A DNA stretch of 64,000 nucleotides, taken from Halopenitus malekzadehii (lineage in GTDB: Archaea; Halobacteriota; Halobacteria; Halobacteriales; Haloferacaceae). Below are positions 17,075 through 26,160 of this stretch, in pieces. The stretch lies in NCBI RefSeq assembly GCF_900108505.1, contig NZ_FNWU01000001.1:698725-762724 (forward strand). Direction: 5' to 3'. How positions within the stretch are numbered: position 1 is the stretch's first letter; each line of letters opens with the position of its first letter. The position numbers and the translations under genes are program-made. The notes under the pieces are model-generated. The model searched no databases and was not told where the DNA came from. It saw only the letters and a program-made list of their open reading frames with translations.

Positions 17075-18145
17075 GTGAAGCGAATCAGGCTCGGGAATGC
17101 GGTCTTCGAAGGACTCAACAACGTCTACGTCCTCGACGGCGAGACGACGGCCCTCGTGGACACGGGGATCTCAACGCCGGCGGTCGAATCGGAACTGGCG
17201 GACGGGCTCGCGGAATTCGGGCTCGAGTTCGCCGACGTCGACGAGATCCTTCTCACCCATTGGCACCAGGACCACGCCGGGCTCGCCGGCGTGATCCAGC
17301 GGGAAAGCGACTGCATCGTCCGCGCCCACGAGGCCGACGCGCCGCTCGTTTCGGGCGCCGAACTGCCCCCGTCAAGCGACTCGGCGGGACGACGAGCGGT
17401 CTTCGACCGCTGGGGAATGCCCGATGCGGCGCGCGAGGAGCTCGAGGAGGTGCTCGACGCCAACGAGTCCTACCGCGAGGTCGGCGCCGACGTCACGCCG
17501 TTCGCCGACGGCGACCGGTTCGCCGTGAACGGGATCGAGTTCGAGGCGGTGCATCTCCCCGGCCACGCGGCGGGGCTCGCGGCGTTCGCGTTCGACCTGA
17601 CGGCCGCCGACACCGCGGCGCTCGATGATCACGAAACGGGCAGCGGGCGTGGCGATCGCGGCGACACCGCCGCCTTCGTCGGCGACGCGATCCTCCCGCG
17701 GTACACGCCGAACGTGGGCGGCGCGGACCTGCGGATGACCGGCGCGCTCGATCAGTACGTTCACAGCCTCGTTCGGGTCATCGATCGGGACTGGTCGGTC
17801 GCGTATCCCGGCCACCGGGACACGATCACGGCGCCGAGCCGACGGGCCGCAGTGATCCTCGAACACCACCGCGAGCGCACCGATCGCGTCATCGACGTTC
17901 TCCGCGAACACGGCCCGCTCGACACCTGGAGCGTCTCCGCACACCTCTTTGGCGACCTCTCGGCAGTCCACATCCTTCACGGCCCCGGCGAGGCGCACGC
18001 ACACCTCGAGCACCTCGCGGACGCCGGCATCGTCGATCGCGACGGGACGGAGTACGCCCTGGTCGACGCGGATCCCGACGTCAGGTCGCTGTTCCCCGAG
18101 ACGCGGTTTTGCGGCCGGGTCGAGGCTGAAACCGAGGGTCAGTGA
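17075..18145 (+). CDS. MBL-fold metallo-hydrolase
   Basis: A 356-residue metallo-beta-lactamase-fold enzyme. The metal motif HxHxDH is THWHQDHAG, with His62, His64, Asp66 and His67. Later ligands are GHAAG (His near 168) and VGDAIL (Asp near 207). The C-terminal third (AVILEHHRERTDRVIDVLRE, then DTWSVSAHLFGD) is the winged-helix tail seen in glyoxalase-II-like and LACTB2-like members. The function could be hydrolysis of a thioester, phosphodiester or RNA. The start is GTG at 17075. It diverges from the FolC-FolP gene. Confidence 0.85.
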   Translation: MKRIRLGNAVFEGLNNVYVLDGETTALVDTGISTPAVESELADGLAEFGLEFADVDEILLTHWHQDHAGLAGVIQRESDCIVRAHEADAPLVSGAELPPSSDSAGRRAVFDRWGMPDAAREELEEVLDANESYREVGADVTPFADGDRFAVNGIEFEAVHLPGHAAGLAAFAFDLTAADTAALDDHETGSGRGDRGDTAAFVGDAILPRYTPNVGGADLRMTGALDQYVHSLVRVIDRDWSVAYPGHRDTITAPSRRAAVILEHHRERTDRVIDVLREHGPLDTWSVSAHLFGDLSAVHILHGPGEAHAHLEHLADAGIVDRDGTEYALVDADPDVRSLFPETRFCGRVEAETEGQ

Positions 18146-18239
18146 CGCGGTCGGGGCGACGGGTCAGCGGTGACGATCGTCTTCAAGAAGTGACCGTTTG
18201 GTCCCAATGGTGACCGTTCGACGGCCCGACCGGCCGCGC

Positions 18240-19781
18240 TCACCGACGCCAGAAGCTGCCCGTGAACACGACGAGGACGGGCAGGATCTCGAGCCGGCCG
18301 AACCACATCAACAGGACCATCACGAGCTTCGAGGTGGCGGGGAGATCGAGGTAGGACCCGAAGGGGCCGAGCCGACCGAACGCCGGGCCGATGTTGCCGA
18401 TCGCCGCAAGGCTCGCGCCGATCGCCTCGAGCGCGGTCAACTCGAGCCCGATCCGGGCAGCGTCGAGCGCGATAACGAGCACGCCGGCGCCGAACAGCCC
18501 GAGGTACAACAGCGTGAACACGACGACACCCCGGATGGCGTTCTCGTCGACGACGGTCCCCGCGAGCCGGATCGGCTGGACCGCGTCGGGGTGGGCGGTC
18601 CGGAACAGCTCGCGATGGAGCGCCTTACAGACGATCAGCCAGCGAACCACCTTGATCCCGCCGCCGGTCGATCCGGCCGAGCCGCCGACGAACATCGCGA
18701 ACAGCAGCGTGAGCTGTCCGTAGGTGCCCCACTGCGCGAAGTCGCTCGTGGCGAACCCGGTCGAGTTCAACAGCGAACCGATCTGGAAGGCGGCGTGCCG
18801 GAGCGCGGGTTCGGCGGTTCCCTCGGTGGTGCCGCCGATCTCGAGCGGCGGCGCGACGCCGGCATACAGCAGGCCGAAGACGAGCGCGACGAAGGCGGCG
18901 ACTGCGCCGGCGTAGGTCCGCAGCTCCGTGTCGTCGAACAGGTCGCGGGTGTCGCCCGCGAGGACGTGCCAGAACAGCGCGAAGTTGACCCCGGCGACGA
19001 CCATGAACGGGATGATCGCCCACTGGACGGCGGCCGAGAACGCCGCAATGCTGTCGGCCTTCGTGGAGAACCCGCCGGTCGGCATCGTCGAGAAAGCGTG
19101 TGCGATCGCGTTGAACAGATCCATCTTCGGCGCGACGCCGACAAGATGGAGGCTATAGAGGACGATCGCGAGCAGCAACGTGAACGCGAAGTAGACCTTC
19201 CAGAGAACCCTGGCGGTCTCCTGGATGTGAGGGGTGAGCTTCTGGAGCTGCGGGCCGGGGGCCTCCGCCTGGATGAGGTCGGCGCCGTTGACGGCCAGCT
19301 CGGGAAGGATGGCCACCATCAGGACGATGATCCCCATTCCGCCGAGCCACTGGGTGAGCTGGCGCCACAGCAACAGCGCGTGGGAGTGTTGGTCCGTCGA
19401 GATCTCGCCCATCACGGTCGCGCCGGTGGTGGTGAATCCCGACATCGACTCGAAAAAGGCGTTGACTGGGTGGGCGAGCGTCGAGGCGGTTCCGTAGCCC
19501 GCCAACAGATACGGGATCGTCCCGACGACGCCGACGGACAACCAGGCGAGCGCGACGAGGAGGAGGGCCTCCCGCGGCCCCAGATCCGGGTCGGGGTCGG
19601 CCCGCTCGAGCAGGATGCCGGCCCCGAGTACGCAGAAGATCGACGCGCCGAAGACGAGCAGGTCCTCGCCGTACACGAGCGCGACGACGAGCGGGATCGC
19701 CATCGCGACGGCGGTGTATTTGACGACCGTGCCGGTGACGGCGACGCTCGTCCGCCAGTCGACTCTCACCGACGTGGACAC
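18240..19781 (-). CDS. trkH: TrkH family potassium uptake protein (first copy)
   Basis: A 513-residue membrane subunit of a Trk/Ktr-type K+ transporter, with four pore-loop repeats. Filter-like stretches are SMSGFTTTGATVMGE, FSTMPTGGFSTKADS, LNSTGFATSDFAQWG and near the C-terminus NIGPAFGRLGPFGSY. Haloarchaea keep molar K+ in the cytoplasm, so uptake systems are often multiplied. A second TrkH and a TrkA lie directly upstream on the same strand. The GTG start at 19781 is the first in frame; an internal GTG a few codons later is possible. Confidence 0.92.
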   Translation of the reverse strand: MSTSVRVDWRTSVAVTGTVVKYTAVAMAIPLVVALVYGEDLLVFGASIFCVLGAGILLERADPDPDLGPREALLLVALAWLSVGVVGTIPYLLAGYGTASTLAHPVNAFFESMSGFTTTGATVMGEISTDQHSHALLLWRQLTQWLGGMGIIVLMVAILPELAVNGADLIQAEAPGPQLQKLTPHIQETARVLWKVYFAFTLLLAIVLYSLHLVGVAPKMDLFNAIAHAFSTMPTGGFSTKADSIAAFSAAVQWAIIPFMVVAGVNFALFWHVLAGDTRDLFDDTELRTYAGAVAAFVALVFGLLYAGVAPPLEIGGTTEGTAEPALRHAAFQIGSLLNSTGFATSDFAQWGTYGQLTLLFAMFVGGSAGSTGGGIKVVRWLIVCKALHRELFRTAHPDAVQPIRLAGTVVDENAIRGVVVFTLLYLGLFGAGVLVIALDAARIGLELTALEAIGASLAAIGNIGPAFGRLGPFGSYLDLPATSKLVMVLLMWFGRLEILPVLVVFTGSFWRR

Positions 19782-19940
19782 GCGGCGTCACCTCCCGATC
19801 GGCGTCCCCGACGACGCGTGACCGTCCCGGTCCGCATTCGAGACATATCCCAGCCGAGACGGGGATCCGGCAAGAATCCACCGGGTTCATCGCGCGTCCG
19901 GTCGCCGTATTCGGCGAACCCGATCGTCGCTCTCGGCGCC

Positions 19941-21494
19941 TCACGACCGCCAGTACCCGGGCGTCAACAGTACGAATACGGGGATGATCTCGATCCGGCC
20001 GACCCACATCAACACGATCATCGCGAGCTTCGTGGCGTTCGAGAACGGGTGATAGCTGCCGAACGGTCCCGCGATTCCGAACGCCGGCCCGATGTTGAAG
20101 AAGGTCGCCGCGGCGGCACTCATCGCCTCGAACTCCGAGAGGACGAGTCCGGTCCGGGCTGCATCGACCGCGATGAACGCGGTGAGCGCGAAGAAGATCA
20201 CGACCGACACGAGCGTGTACGCGTAGACGTCACGGACTGTCTCCTCCTCGACGACGGTCCCCGAGAGCCGGATCGGGCGGATCGCGTCCGGGTGGACGGC
20301 GGTGAACAGGTCCCGCCGGAACCCCTTCAGCACGATGATCCACCGCAGGAGCTTGATCGAACAGGTCGTCGAGCCGGCCATCCCGCCAAGGAACATCAAC
20401 AGGAACAGCACGTGTTTCGCGGCCGGGGACCAGCCGTTGAAGTCGACGGTCGCGAAGCCGGTCGTCGTGAGGATCGACACGACCTGGAAGGTGGCGTGTC
20501 GGAGCTTCGCCTCGAGGGGGAACGAGACGCCGGGATCGGTGAGCAACAGCAGCGCGACCAGGATGACCGCACCGACCACGACGCCGACGTAGTACCGGAA
20601 CTCCTCGTTTCGAACCGGCCGGAGCCAATCGCCGCGCACGAAATAATAAATGAGGATGAAGTTGGTCGCCCCGATGAACATGAAGGGCACGATCGTCCAC
20701 TGCGCCGCCCGCGAGAACGCCCCGACGCTGCCGGGGTCCGGCGAGAATCCCGCGGTCGCAACCGCCGTGAGTGCGTGGGCGATCGCGTTGAACGGCGTCA
20801 TTCCCGGTGCGACGCCGATCAGGTGGAGCACGTAGAGCGCTCCCGCACACGTCAACGTGATCCCCGCGTACAACGACCAGAGCATCCGGGCGGTCTCCTC
20901 GATGTGTGGCGAGAGCTTGTGGACGTCCCGGGTCTGTGTCTCGGTCTCCATCAGCTGTGTCCCGCCGATCGACAGCTGTGAGAGCACCGAGATCGCCAAC
21001 ACGAGCACCCCAAGCCCGCCGAGCCACTGGATCACCTGTCGCCACATCAGGATCGACCGTCCGTGAACGGAGAAGTCGACGAGCACGGTCGCGCCCGTCG
21101 TCGTGATCCCCGACATCGACTCGAAGAGCGCGTCGATCGGATGGGAAACGACCCCCTCGCCGGCGACGAGGAAGGGGATCGCGCCGATCACGCCGACGAA
21201 CAGCCACGCGAGCGCGACCATCAGGAACGCCTCACGGCCGCCGAGGTCTGCGTCGCCGGACAGCCGCTCGAGCCATCGTCCGATCCCGAGGGTAACCGCG
21301 ATCGTGACGAGGAACGGGAGGAGCGGTTCGTCGTAGTACCCGGCGAGCACGAGCGGAAACGACAGCGGGACGGCGAGCCAGACGAGAATGCTGCCGACTA
21401 ACCCGAGGCTGGCCCGCCAGCGAACCCGGACGGGACGGCGTCGCCACCGGTCGATCCGGTCGGCGATCCCCGTGGGGTCCGGGAGCGAGAGCAT
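19941..21494 (-). CDS. trkH: TrkH family potassium uptake protein (second copy)
   Basis: A 517-residue paralogue of the neighbouring TrkH with the same pore repeats: SMSGITTTGATVLVDF, HALTAVATAGFSPDPGS, TTTGFATVDFNGWSP and NIGPAFGIAGPFGSY. The two proteins align along their length but differ at many positions, so the duplication is old. The ATG at 21494 lies 14 bases after the TrkA stop, suggesting one transcript. The open frame further upstream overlaps trkA and is rejected. Confidence 0.92.
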   Translation of the reverse strand: MLSLPDPTGIADRIDRWRRRPVRVRWRASLGLVGSILVWLAVPLSFPLVLAGYYDEPLLPFLVTIAVTLGIGRWLERLSGDADLGGREAFLMVALAWLFVGVIGAIPFLVAGEGVVSHPIDALFESMSGITTTGATVLVDFSVHGRSILMWRQVIQWLGGLGVLVLAISVLSQLSIGGTQLMETETQTRDVHKLSPHIEETARMLWSLYAGITLTCAGALYVLHLIGVAPGMTPFNAIAHALTAVATAGFSPDPGSVGAFSRAAQWTIVPFMFIGATNFILIYYFVRGDWLRPVRNEEFRYYVGVVVGAVILVALLLLTDPGVSFPLEAKLRHATFQVVSILTTTGFATVDFNGWSPAAKHVLFLLMFLGGMAGSTTCSIKLLRWIIVLKGFRRDLFTAVHPDAIRPIRLSGTVVEEETVRDVYAYTLVSVVIFFALTAFIAVDAARTGLVLSEFEAMSAAAATFFNIGPAFGIAGPFGSYHPFSNATKLAMIVLMWVGRIEIIPVFVLLTPGYWRS

Positions 21495-21508
21495 TGCTGA
21501 GTCGGGGG

Positions 21509-22849
21509 TTACAGCAGCGCCGTGACCTCGTCGACGACGGGCGTCTCGACGAAGACGACGACGTGGTCGCCGGCGCGGAGCTCGGTGTCGCCGCGCGGGA
21601 CGATGAACTCCCGGTCGCGGGTGATGGCGCCAATGACGACGCACTCGGGGAGATCCGCCATCGCGTCCCGAATCGTTTTGCCAGCGAGCGCGCTGTCAGC
21701 GCCGATCTCCACCTCCAGTACCTCGGCCTTATCCGACTCGATGAACGCGACGTTCTCCGCGGCACCTGACTGGGTGAACCGCGTGATTTCCTCGGCGACG
21801 ACTTCCCGAGGTGAGACGCCGACGTCGACGCCGACCGTCTCGAAGAGGTCGACGTAGGAGGTCCGGTCGATGACCGCGACCGTTCGCTCGACGCCGAGCC
21901 GCCGCGCGAGCAGGCACTCGAGGAGGTTCTTCTCGTCGGAGTCGAGCGTCGAGACGAGGATGTCCGCGTCGCCGACGTGCTCCCGCTCGAGAAAGCCCAT
22001 ATCGGTCGCATCCGACTCCATCACGAGCGTCTCGGGGAGGTTCTCGGCGAGGGTTCGAGCGCGCTCGTGGTCCTGCTCGACGAGACGCGGCGAGAGGCCG
22101 CGTTCCTCGAGCAGGCGGCAGACGTGATAGCCGATCTCGGAGCCGCCGATGACCACGACCTCGGCCGATTCTTCCGGAGACTCCTTGGGAGCGATCGTGC
22201 GGGCGAACGTCTGGACGCTGTGTGGCGACCCGATGACGACCACGCGGTCGCCCGCCAACAGACAGGAGTCTCCGCGTGGCACCTCGACGTCGCCGTCCCG
22301 GAGGATCGCGGCGAAGGTGAGCGAGTCGAACCGGTCGGCCTCCTCAACGGTCTGGTCGACGATCGGCGACCCCTCGCCGATCTCGAACTCGGCCATCTGC
22401 ACCCGGCCGCCGGCGAAGACGTCGGCGTCGCGAGCCGCCGGCAACCCGACGACGCGCACGATCGACTCGGCGGTGAGGAGGTTGGTACAGACCATCAGGT
22501 CGATGCCAAACGCGCCCTCGTCGTGTTCCCACGTCCGGAGGTATTTCGTGTTCTTGATGCGAGCGATGGTGAACGCCGCGGGAGTGATCGCCTTCGCGGT
22601 CGAGCAGGCGACGATGTTCGTCTCATCGTCGTCGGTGGTGGCCAAAACCATGTCGGCCTCCTCGATGCCGGCCTCCAGAAGCGTGTTCAGATCCGTTCCG
22701 TCGCCGGTTATCGTCAGGACGTCCAGCGCGTAGGTCAGTTCGTCTGCTCGGTCGGCGCGACTCTCGACGACCACGACGTCGTGGTCGTGTTGGAGATCGG
22801 CGGCGATGCTCTCGCCGACCTGGCCCGCCCCGATGATGACTACGTGCAC
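21509..22849 (-). CDS. trkA: Trk potassium uptake system protein TrkA
   Basis: A 446-residue cytoplasmic regulatory subunit of Trk transporters with two RCK units in tandem. The first NAD-binding motif is VHVVIIGAGQVGESIAADL at the N-terminus, and the second is VVVIGGSEIGYHVCRLLEE near residue 230. Each is followed by a TrkA-C domain (GSPIVDQTVEEADRFDSL; ADSALAGKTIRDAMADLPE). It would gate the adjacent TrkH channels in response to nucleotides. The GTG at 22849 gives the standard start. It is the first gene of a likely trkA-trkH-trkH operon. Confidence 0.93.
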   Translation of the reverse strand: MHVVIIGAGQVGESIAADLQHDHDVVVVESRADRADELTYALDVLTITGDGTDLNTLLEAGIEEADMVLATTDDDETNIVACSTAKAITPAAFTIARIKNTKYLRTWEHDEGAFGIDLMVCTNLLTAESIVRVVGLPAARDADVFAGGRVQMAEFEIGEGSPIVDQTVEEADRFDSLTFAAILRDGDVEVPRGDSCLLAGDRVVVIGSPHSVQTFARTIAPKESPEESAEVVVIGGSEIGYHVCRLLEERGLSPRLVEQDHERARTLAENLPETLVMESDATDMGFLEREHVGDADILVSTLDSDEKNLLECLLARRLGVERTVAVIDRTSYVDLFETVGVDVGVSPREVVAEEITRFTQSGAAENVAFIESDKAEVLEVEIGADSALAGKTIRDAMADLPECVVIGAITRDREFIVPRGDTELRAGDHVVVFVETPVVDEVTALL

Positions 22850-23070
22850 GGGGCGATCTCCTCGTGTCTCATACGCCGGCGTTCTCGGAGGAACGATAAA
22901 TGGGTTGTGTCCCGGACACCGTCGCAACCACCGCTGCGATCGTCGATCCGGCGGGTGAAGAGAACACCCTTAAGAGGCTCGGCGGGAACTCACTCGTGGG
23001 AACAGCACAGCCGTAAGTCTGACTCGCCGGGGCGATCGCCCACGGCTCGGGATTGCGGCAGTGCACCGTG

Positions 23071-23087
23071 AGTCCCCGATGGGGGCT
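23071..23087 (+). other. Stem-loop in the leader of the rps15 operon
   Basis: The sequence agtccccgatgggggct can pair seven bases around a three-base loop (one G-U pair). It lies about 45 nt before the rps15 start codon. A role in translation control, or a small RNA, is possible; it may also be chance in GC-rich DNA. Confidence 0.3.
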
Positions 23088-23129
23088 CGCGGTCACGCTT
23101 TTGCGGTTGTGCCGTTCCAACGACAGACA

Positions 23130-23597
23130 ATGGCACGAATGCATACACGCCGCCGTGGCTCGTCCGGTTCGGACAAGCCCGTGGCAGACGACCCGCCGGA
23201 GTGGAGCGACGTCGACGCCGAGGACATCGAGGCTCGCGTCGTCGAACTGGCAGAACAGGACTACGACCCCAGCCAGATCGGAATGAAACTGCGCGATGAG
23301 GGCGTGACCGGCACGCCGATCCCGGACGTCAAGCTGGCGACCGGGAAGAAGATCACCGAGATCCTCGAGGAGCACGACGCCGCCGCGTCGGTCCCCGAGG
23401 ACTTCCGGAACCTCGTCGAACGCGCGGTCCGGCTGCGCGAACACATGGCGGAGAACCCGCAGGACCACCAGAACAAACGGGCGCTTCAGAACACGGAGTC
23501 GAAGATCCGCCGGCTCGCCGACTACTACCGCGGCGACCAGCTCGACGAGGACTTCACGTACACCTACGAGAACGGCGTCGAGCTCCTCGAGGAGTGA
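23130..23597 (+). CDS. rps15: 30S ribosomal protein S15
   Basis: A 155-residue archaeal/eukaryal-type S15 (uS15). It begins MARMHTRRRGSSGSDKPV and carries the archaeal N-terminal domain (PPEWSDVDAEDIEARVVELA). The core S15 helices follow (LREHMAENPQDHQNKRALQN, then TESKIRRLADYYRGDQLDED), which bind the 16S rRNA central domain. It heads a compact cluster with a RecJ-like protein, Pcc1 and S3Ae, an order I recall from other haloarchaea. The ATG at 23130 is the conserved start. Confidence 0.97.
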   Translation: MARMHTRRRGSSGSDKPVADDPPEWSDVDAEDIEARVVELAEQDYDPSQIGMKLRDEGVTGTPIPDVKLATGKKITEILEEHDAAASVPEDFRNLVERAVRLREHMAENPQDHQNKRALQNTESKIRRLADYYRGDQLDEDFTYTYENGVELLEE

Positions 23598-23715
23598 TCG
23601 ACTCACGATCCCGATCCGACGGACCCCGATAACCGACGCCCATCGATCCAACACACGTCCCGATAGATAACCCACGTCCCCCGATCCGACACATCCCGAC
23701 CCCACACACGTCCCG

Positions 23716-24993
23716 ATGACCGATTCCGTGATCGCACCCGACGCGACGCCCGACACGATCGCCGGCGTCGTCCGTGACGCGCCGTTCGTTCGGCTCGTCG
23801 CTCGCGACGACGGCGATTCCCTCGCAGCGGCGTCGCTGCTTGCAGGGGCCGCACGCGGCGTCGACACGCCGTTCCAGATCCGGATCCATCCGGATCCCGC
23901 CGGGACGATCGACGGTACGACCGGCGACTCCGGGTCGGGCCCGTCCGCAGGAACCGATGACGAGGTTCACGTGCTCGTCGGCGTCGAGGGGATCGAAACG
24001 ACGACCGCGTCCGCGGACGGCGGATCGGCAGACGACGGAGCGGCGGACGATAGGTCGACGGCAACCGAGTCATACGTCCTCCGGAGCGACGGTCGTCCGG
24101 CAAGCACCGCGGCCTTCGCGGTCGGAACCGAGCTCGGGGTCGACCCCGATCCGGTGCTCGCGCTTGCCGGCGTGGTCGCCGCCGGATCCGTTCCGGGAAC
24201 GGACGGATCCGGAACCGCACTCGACGTTGCGACCCAGCGTGGACTCGTCGAACGGCAGCCAGGTCTTGCGGTCCCGTCCCCGGAGACGGATGACGGGCTC
24301 GCGACCGGGATCGCCGCCTCGACGCTGTTCCACGCGCCCTACTCGGGCGCTCCCGACGACGTTCGGGCCACGATCGGGGCGGACGTCCTCGCGGACGCCG
24401 ACCGCCGCCGGGTCGCGTCGACGGTCGCCGTCGACGTGGTCGCGCCCGCGGCAGCGACGCCACGTGCGTCGTCGGCCGTCGAACGCGCGCTGCGACCGTA
24501 CGCGACGACCGGTCCCGTCGGAACCGTCGGCGGCTACGCCGACGTTCTCGACGTGCTTGCACGCGAGTCGCCCGGAACCGGGATCGCGCTCGCGCTCGCC
24601 GGCACCGACGTGAACGATGACCTGCGATCGGCCGCGATCGAGACGTGGCGGATCCACGGGACCGCCGCCCACGCGGCGATCGCCGAGACGACGATGGCGC
24701 GATACGACGGCGTGTCCGTCGCTCGCGTGTCCGCACCGGCGGCCACGCTGCCCACCGTCGCTCGGCTGCTTCGGGAGTATCGATCGCCGGAGCCCGTCAC
24801 CCTCGTCCTCGAACCGGATGCGGGGCGCGTCGCCGCGGCGGCGACGGACCCGACCGGTATCGGGACCGCGCTTCGGCGCGTTGCGACCGAACGTGACGGC
24901 ACCGGCTGGGGCGGACCGACCCGTGGCGGCGCACGAGTACCGATGGACGACGACGGTTCGGCCGTGATCGCGGCCACGAGGGAGGCGTTATGA
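23716..24993 (+). CDS. RecJ/Cdc45-like protein without a clear DHH catalytic motif
   Basis: A 425-residue protein in the position of the haloarchaeal RecJ homologue beside rps15. The N-terminal strand-turn that in RecJ reads HxDxDG-like is here LVARDDGDSLAAASLLAGA, so only part of the metal motif remains, and I find no DHH triad further on. The rest is Ala/Asp/Val-rich with GVVAAGSVPGT and a possible C-terminal nucleic-acid-binding part (VSAPAATLPTVARLLREY). Archaeal RecJ relatives include Cdc45-like scaffolds of the replicative helicase, so a structural role is possible. It overlaps pcc1 by four bases. Confidence 0.7.
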   Translation: MTDSVIAPDATPDTIAGVVRDAPFVRLVARDDGDSLAAASLLAGAARGVDTPFQIRIHPDPAGTIDGTTGDSGSGPSAGTDDEVHVLVGVEGIETTTASADGGSADDGAADDRSTATESYVLRSDGRPASTAAFAVGTELGVDPDPVLALAGVVAAGSVPGTDGSGTALDVATQRGLVERQPGLAVPSPETDDGLATGIAASTLFHAPYSGAPDDVRATIGADVLADADRRRVASTVAVDVVAPAAATPRASSAVERALRPYATTGPVGTVGGYADVLDVLARESPGTGIALALAGTDVNDDLRSAAIETWRIHGTAAHAAIAETTMARYDGVSVARVSAPAATLPTVARLLREYRSPEPVTLVLEPDAGRVAAAATDPTGIGTALRRVATERDGTGWGGPTRGGARVPMDDDGSAVIAATREAL

Positions 24994-25409
24994 ACGGGAT
25001 CGACGACGGTGCCGGCGGCGACCACGCCGGTGACACCGATGCCCACCCTGGCGACGGCGCCGGGGGTCGCCCCGCTCGGACGGCGACCGTCCGGACGCGC
25101 CACGACGATCCCGAACTCGTTCGGGACGCCCTGGCGCCCGACAACACCGACTCGATGGACGCCCGCGTCGACGACGACGCGGTCGTCTGTTCGATCGAGC
25201 GGGAAACGACCGGCGGCCTGCAGTCGACGGTCGACGACTATCTCGTCAACCTGCAGGTGGCCGATCGCCTCGTCGATCGCGGCGCGGAACACCGGCATAT
25301 GGCCGGGGAGACGCGGGATGAGGGGCGGAGTCGATCTCGGGATCGGGATCGAGACGTGGACCCGACGAACAGACAGACGACCGACACAGACACGACACAC
25401 CAGACATGA
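24990..25409 (+). CDS. pcc1: KEOPS complex subunit Pcc1
   Basis: A 139-residue protein whose middle part matches Pcc1, the dimerising subunit of the KEOPS complex that makes t6A in tRNA. The block ATVRTRHDDPELVRDALAPD is followed by ARVDDDAVVCSIERET and TVDDYLVNLQVADRLV. The N-terminal 30 residues are Gly/Asp-rich and the last 45 are an Arg/Asp/Thr-rich tail (SRSRDRDRDVDPTNRQTT), both unusual and probably disordered. It overlaps its two neighbours by four bases each (ATGA), indicating coupled translation in the rps15-recJ-pcc1-rps3ae unit. Confidence 0.85.
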   Translation: MNGIDDGAGGDHAGDTDAHPGDGAGGRPARTATVRTRHDDPELVRDALAPDNTDSMDARVDDDAVVCSIERETTGGLQSTVDDYLVNLQVADRLVDRGAEHRHMAGETRDEGRSRSRDRDRDVDPTNRQTTDTDTTHQT

Positions 25410-26047
25410 GCGAACGATCCGTATCAAAACAGACGCAAGAGAAGCGATGGTACTCGGTGCTCGCCCCCGAGCAGTTCGACCGGGACGAGATCGGCGAGAC
25501 CCTCGCGGAGGAACCCGAGCAGGTCGTCGGCCGGACGATCACGACAACGCTCGGCGATCTGAACCAGGACAGCAGCGGCAACAACACCAAGCTGACGTTC
25601 AAGATCACCGACGTCGGCAGCGACACGGCCTACTCCGAGTTCGTGAAGTACGAGCTGACGCGGGATTACCTGCGCTCGCTCGTGCGGCGCGGCTCCTCGA
25701 AGGTCGAGGCGTCGATCACGGTCCTGACGACCGACGACTACCGCGTCCGGCTCCAGCCCGTGTCGCTCACGACGAAGAAGGCCGACCGCTCCCAGGAGCA
25801 GGCCATCCGTCGCGTGATGATCGACCAGGTCCACGAGGCTGCCGCCGACCGGACCTTCGAGGAACTCGTCGACTCGGTCGTCGAGGGGCGACTCTCCTCG
25901 GCGATCTACGGCGACGCGAAGACGATCTACCCGCTCCGCCGCGTCGAGGTCCAGAAGCTCACCCTCGAGGCCCGACCCGAGGAGGTCGCGGCCGAGGAGG
26001 AAGCGTCCGTGGACGTCGACACCGAGGACGTCACCGTCGACGAGTAG
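25406..26047 (+). CDS. rps3ae: 30S ribosomal protein S3Ae
   Basis: A 213-residue small-subunit protein of the archaeal/eukaryal eS1 family. The opening MSERSVSKQTQEKRWYSVLA and EQFDRDEIGETLAEEPEQVV, then GRTITTTLGDLNQDSSGNNT and VKYELTRDYLRSLVRRGSSK, are characteristic. The C-terminal 25 residues are Glu/Asp-rich, as common in halophiles. It overlaps pcc1 by four bases and is the last gene of the cluster; a T-run follows about 30 bases after the stop. Confidence 0.97.
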   Translation: MSERSVSKQTQEKRWYSVLAPEQFDRDEIGETLAEEPEQVVGRTITTTLGDLNQDSSGNNTKLTFKITDVGSDTAYSEFVKYELTRDYLRSLVRRGSSKVEASITVLTTDDYRVRLQPVSLTTKKADRSQEQAIRRVMIDQVHEAAADRTFEELVDSVVEGRLSSAIYGDAKTIYPLRRVEVQKLTLEARPEEVAAEEEASVDVDTEDVTVDE

Positions 26048-26074
26048 GCCGGCGCGCCGTTCGACCGACCGACG

Positions 26075-26080
26075 CTTTTT
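26075..26080 (+). terminator. Possible T-run terminator after rps3ae
   Basis: A ctttttc run 25-35 bases after the S3Ae stop. Archaeal termination often occurs at such U-runs, but five T residues are few, and the signal may instead belong to the rpoL promoter. Confidence 0.3.
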
Positions 26081-26160
26081 CGAGCCGTCCGCGGCGGATG
26101 GCATCCGACCCGTCCCCCCGAGACGAAACGTTGAAACGCGGCTCGCACGAACCGCTGGCT

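Noticed and set aside
18198-20981. A 927-codon plus-strand frame over the two TrkH genes
   Set aside because: It is antisense to well-conserved membrane protein genes, is Arg/Asp/Glu/Gln-rich throughout, and shows no domain.
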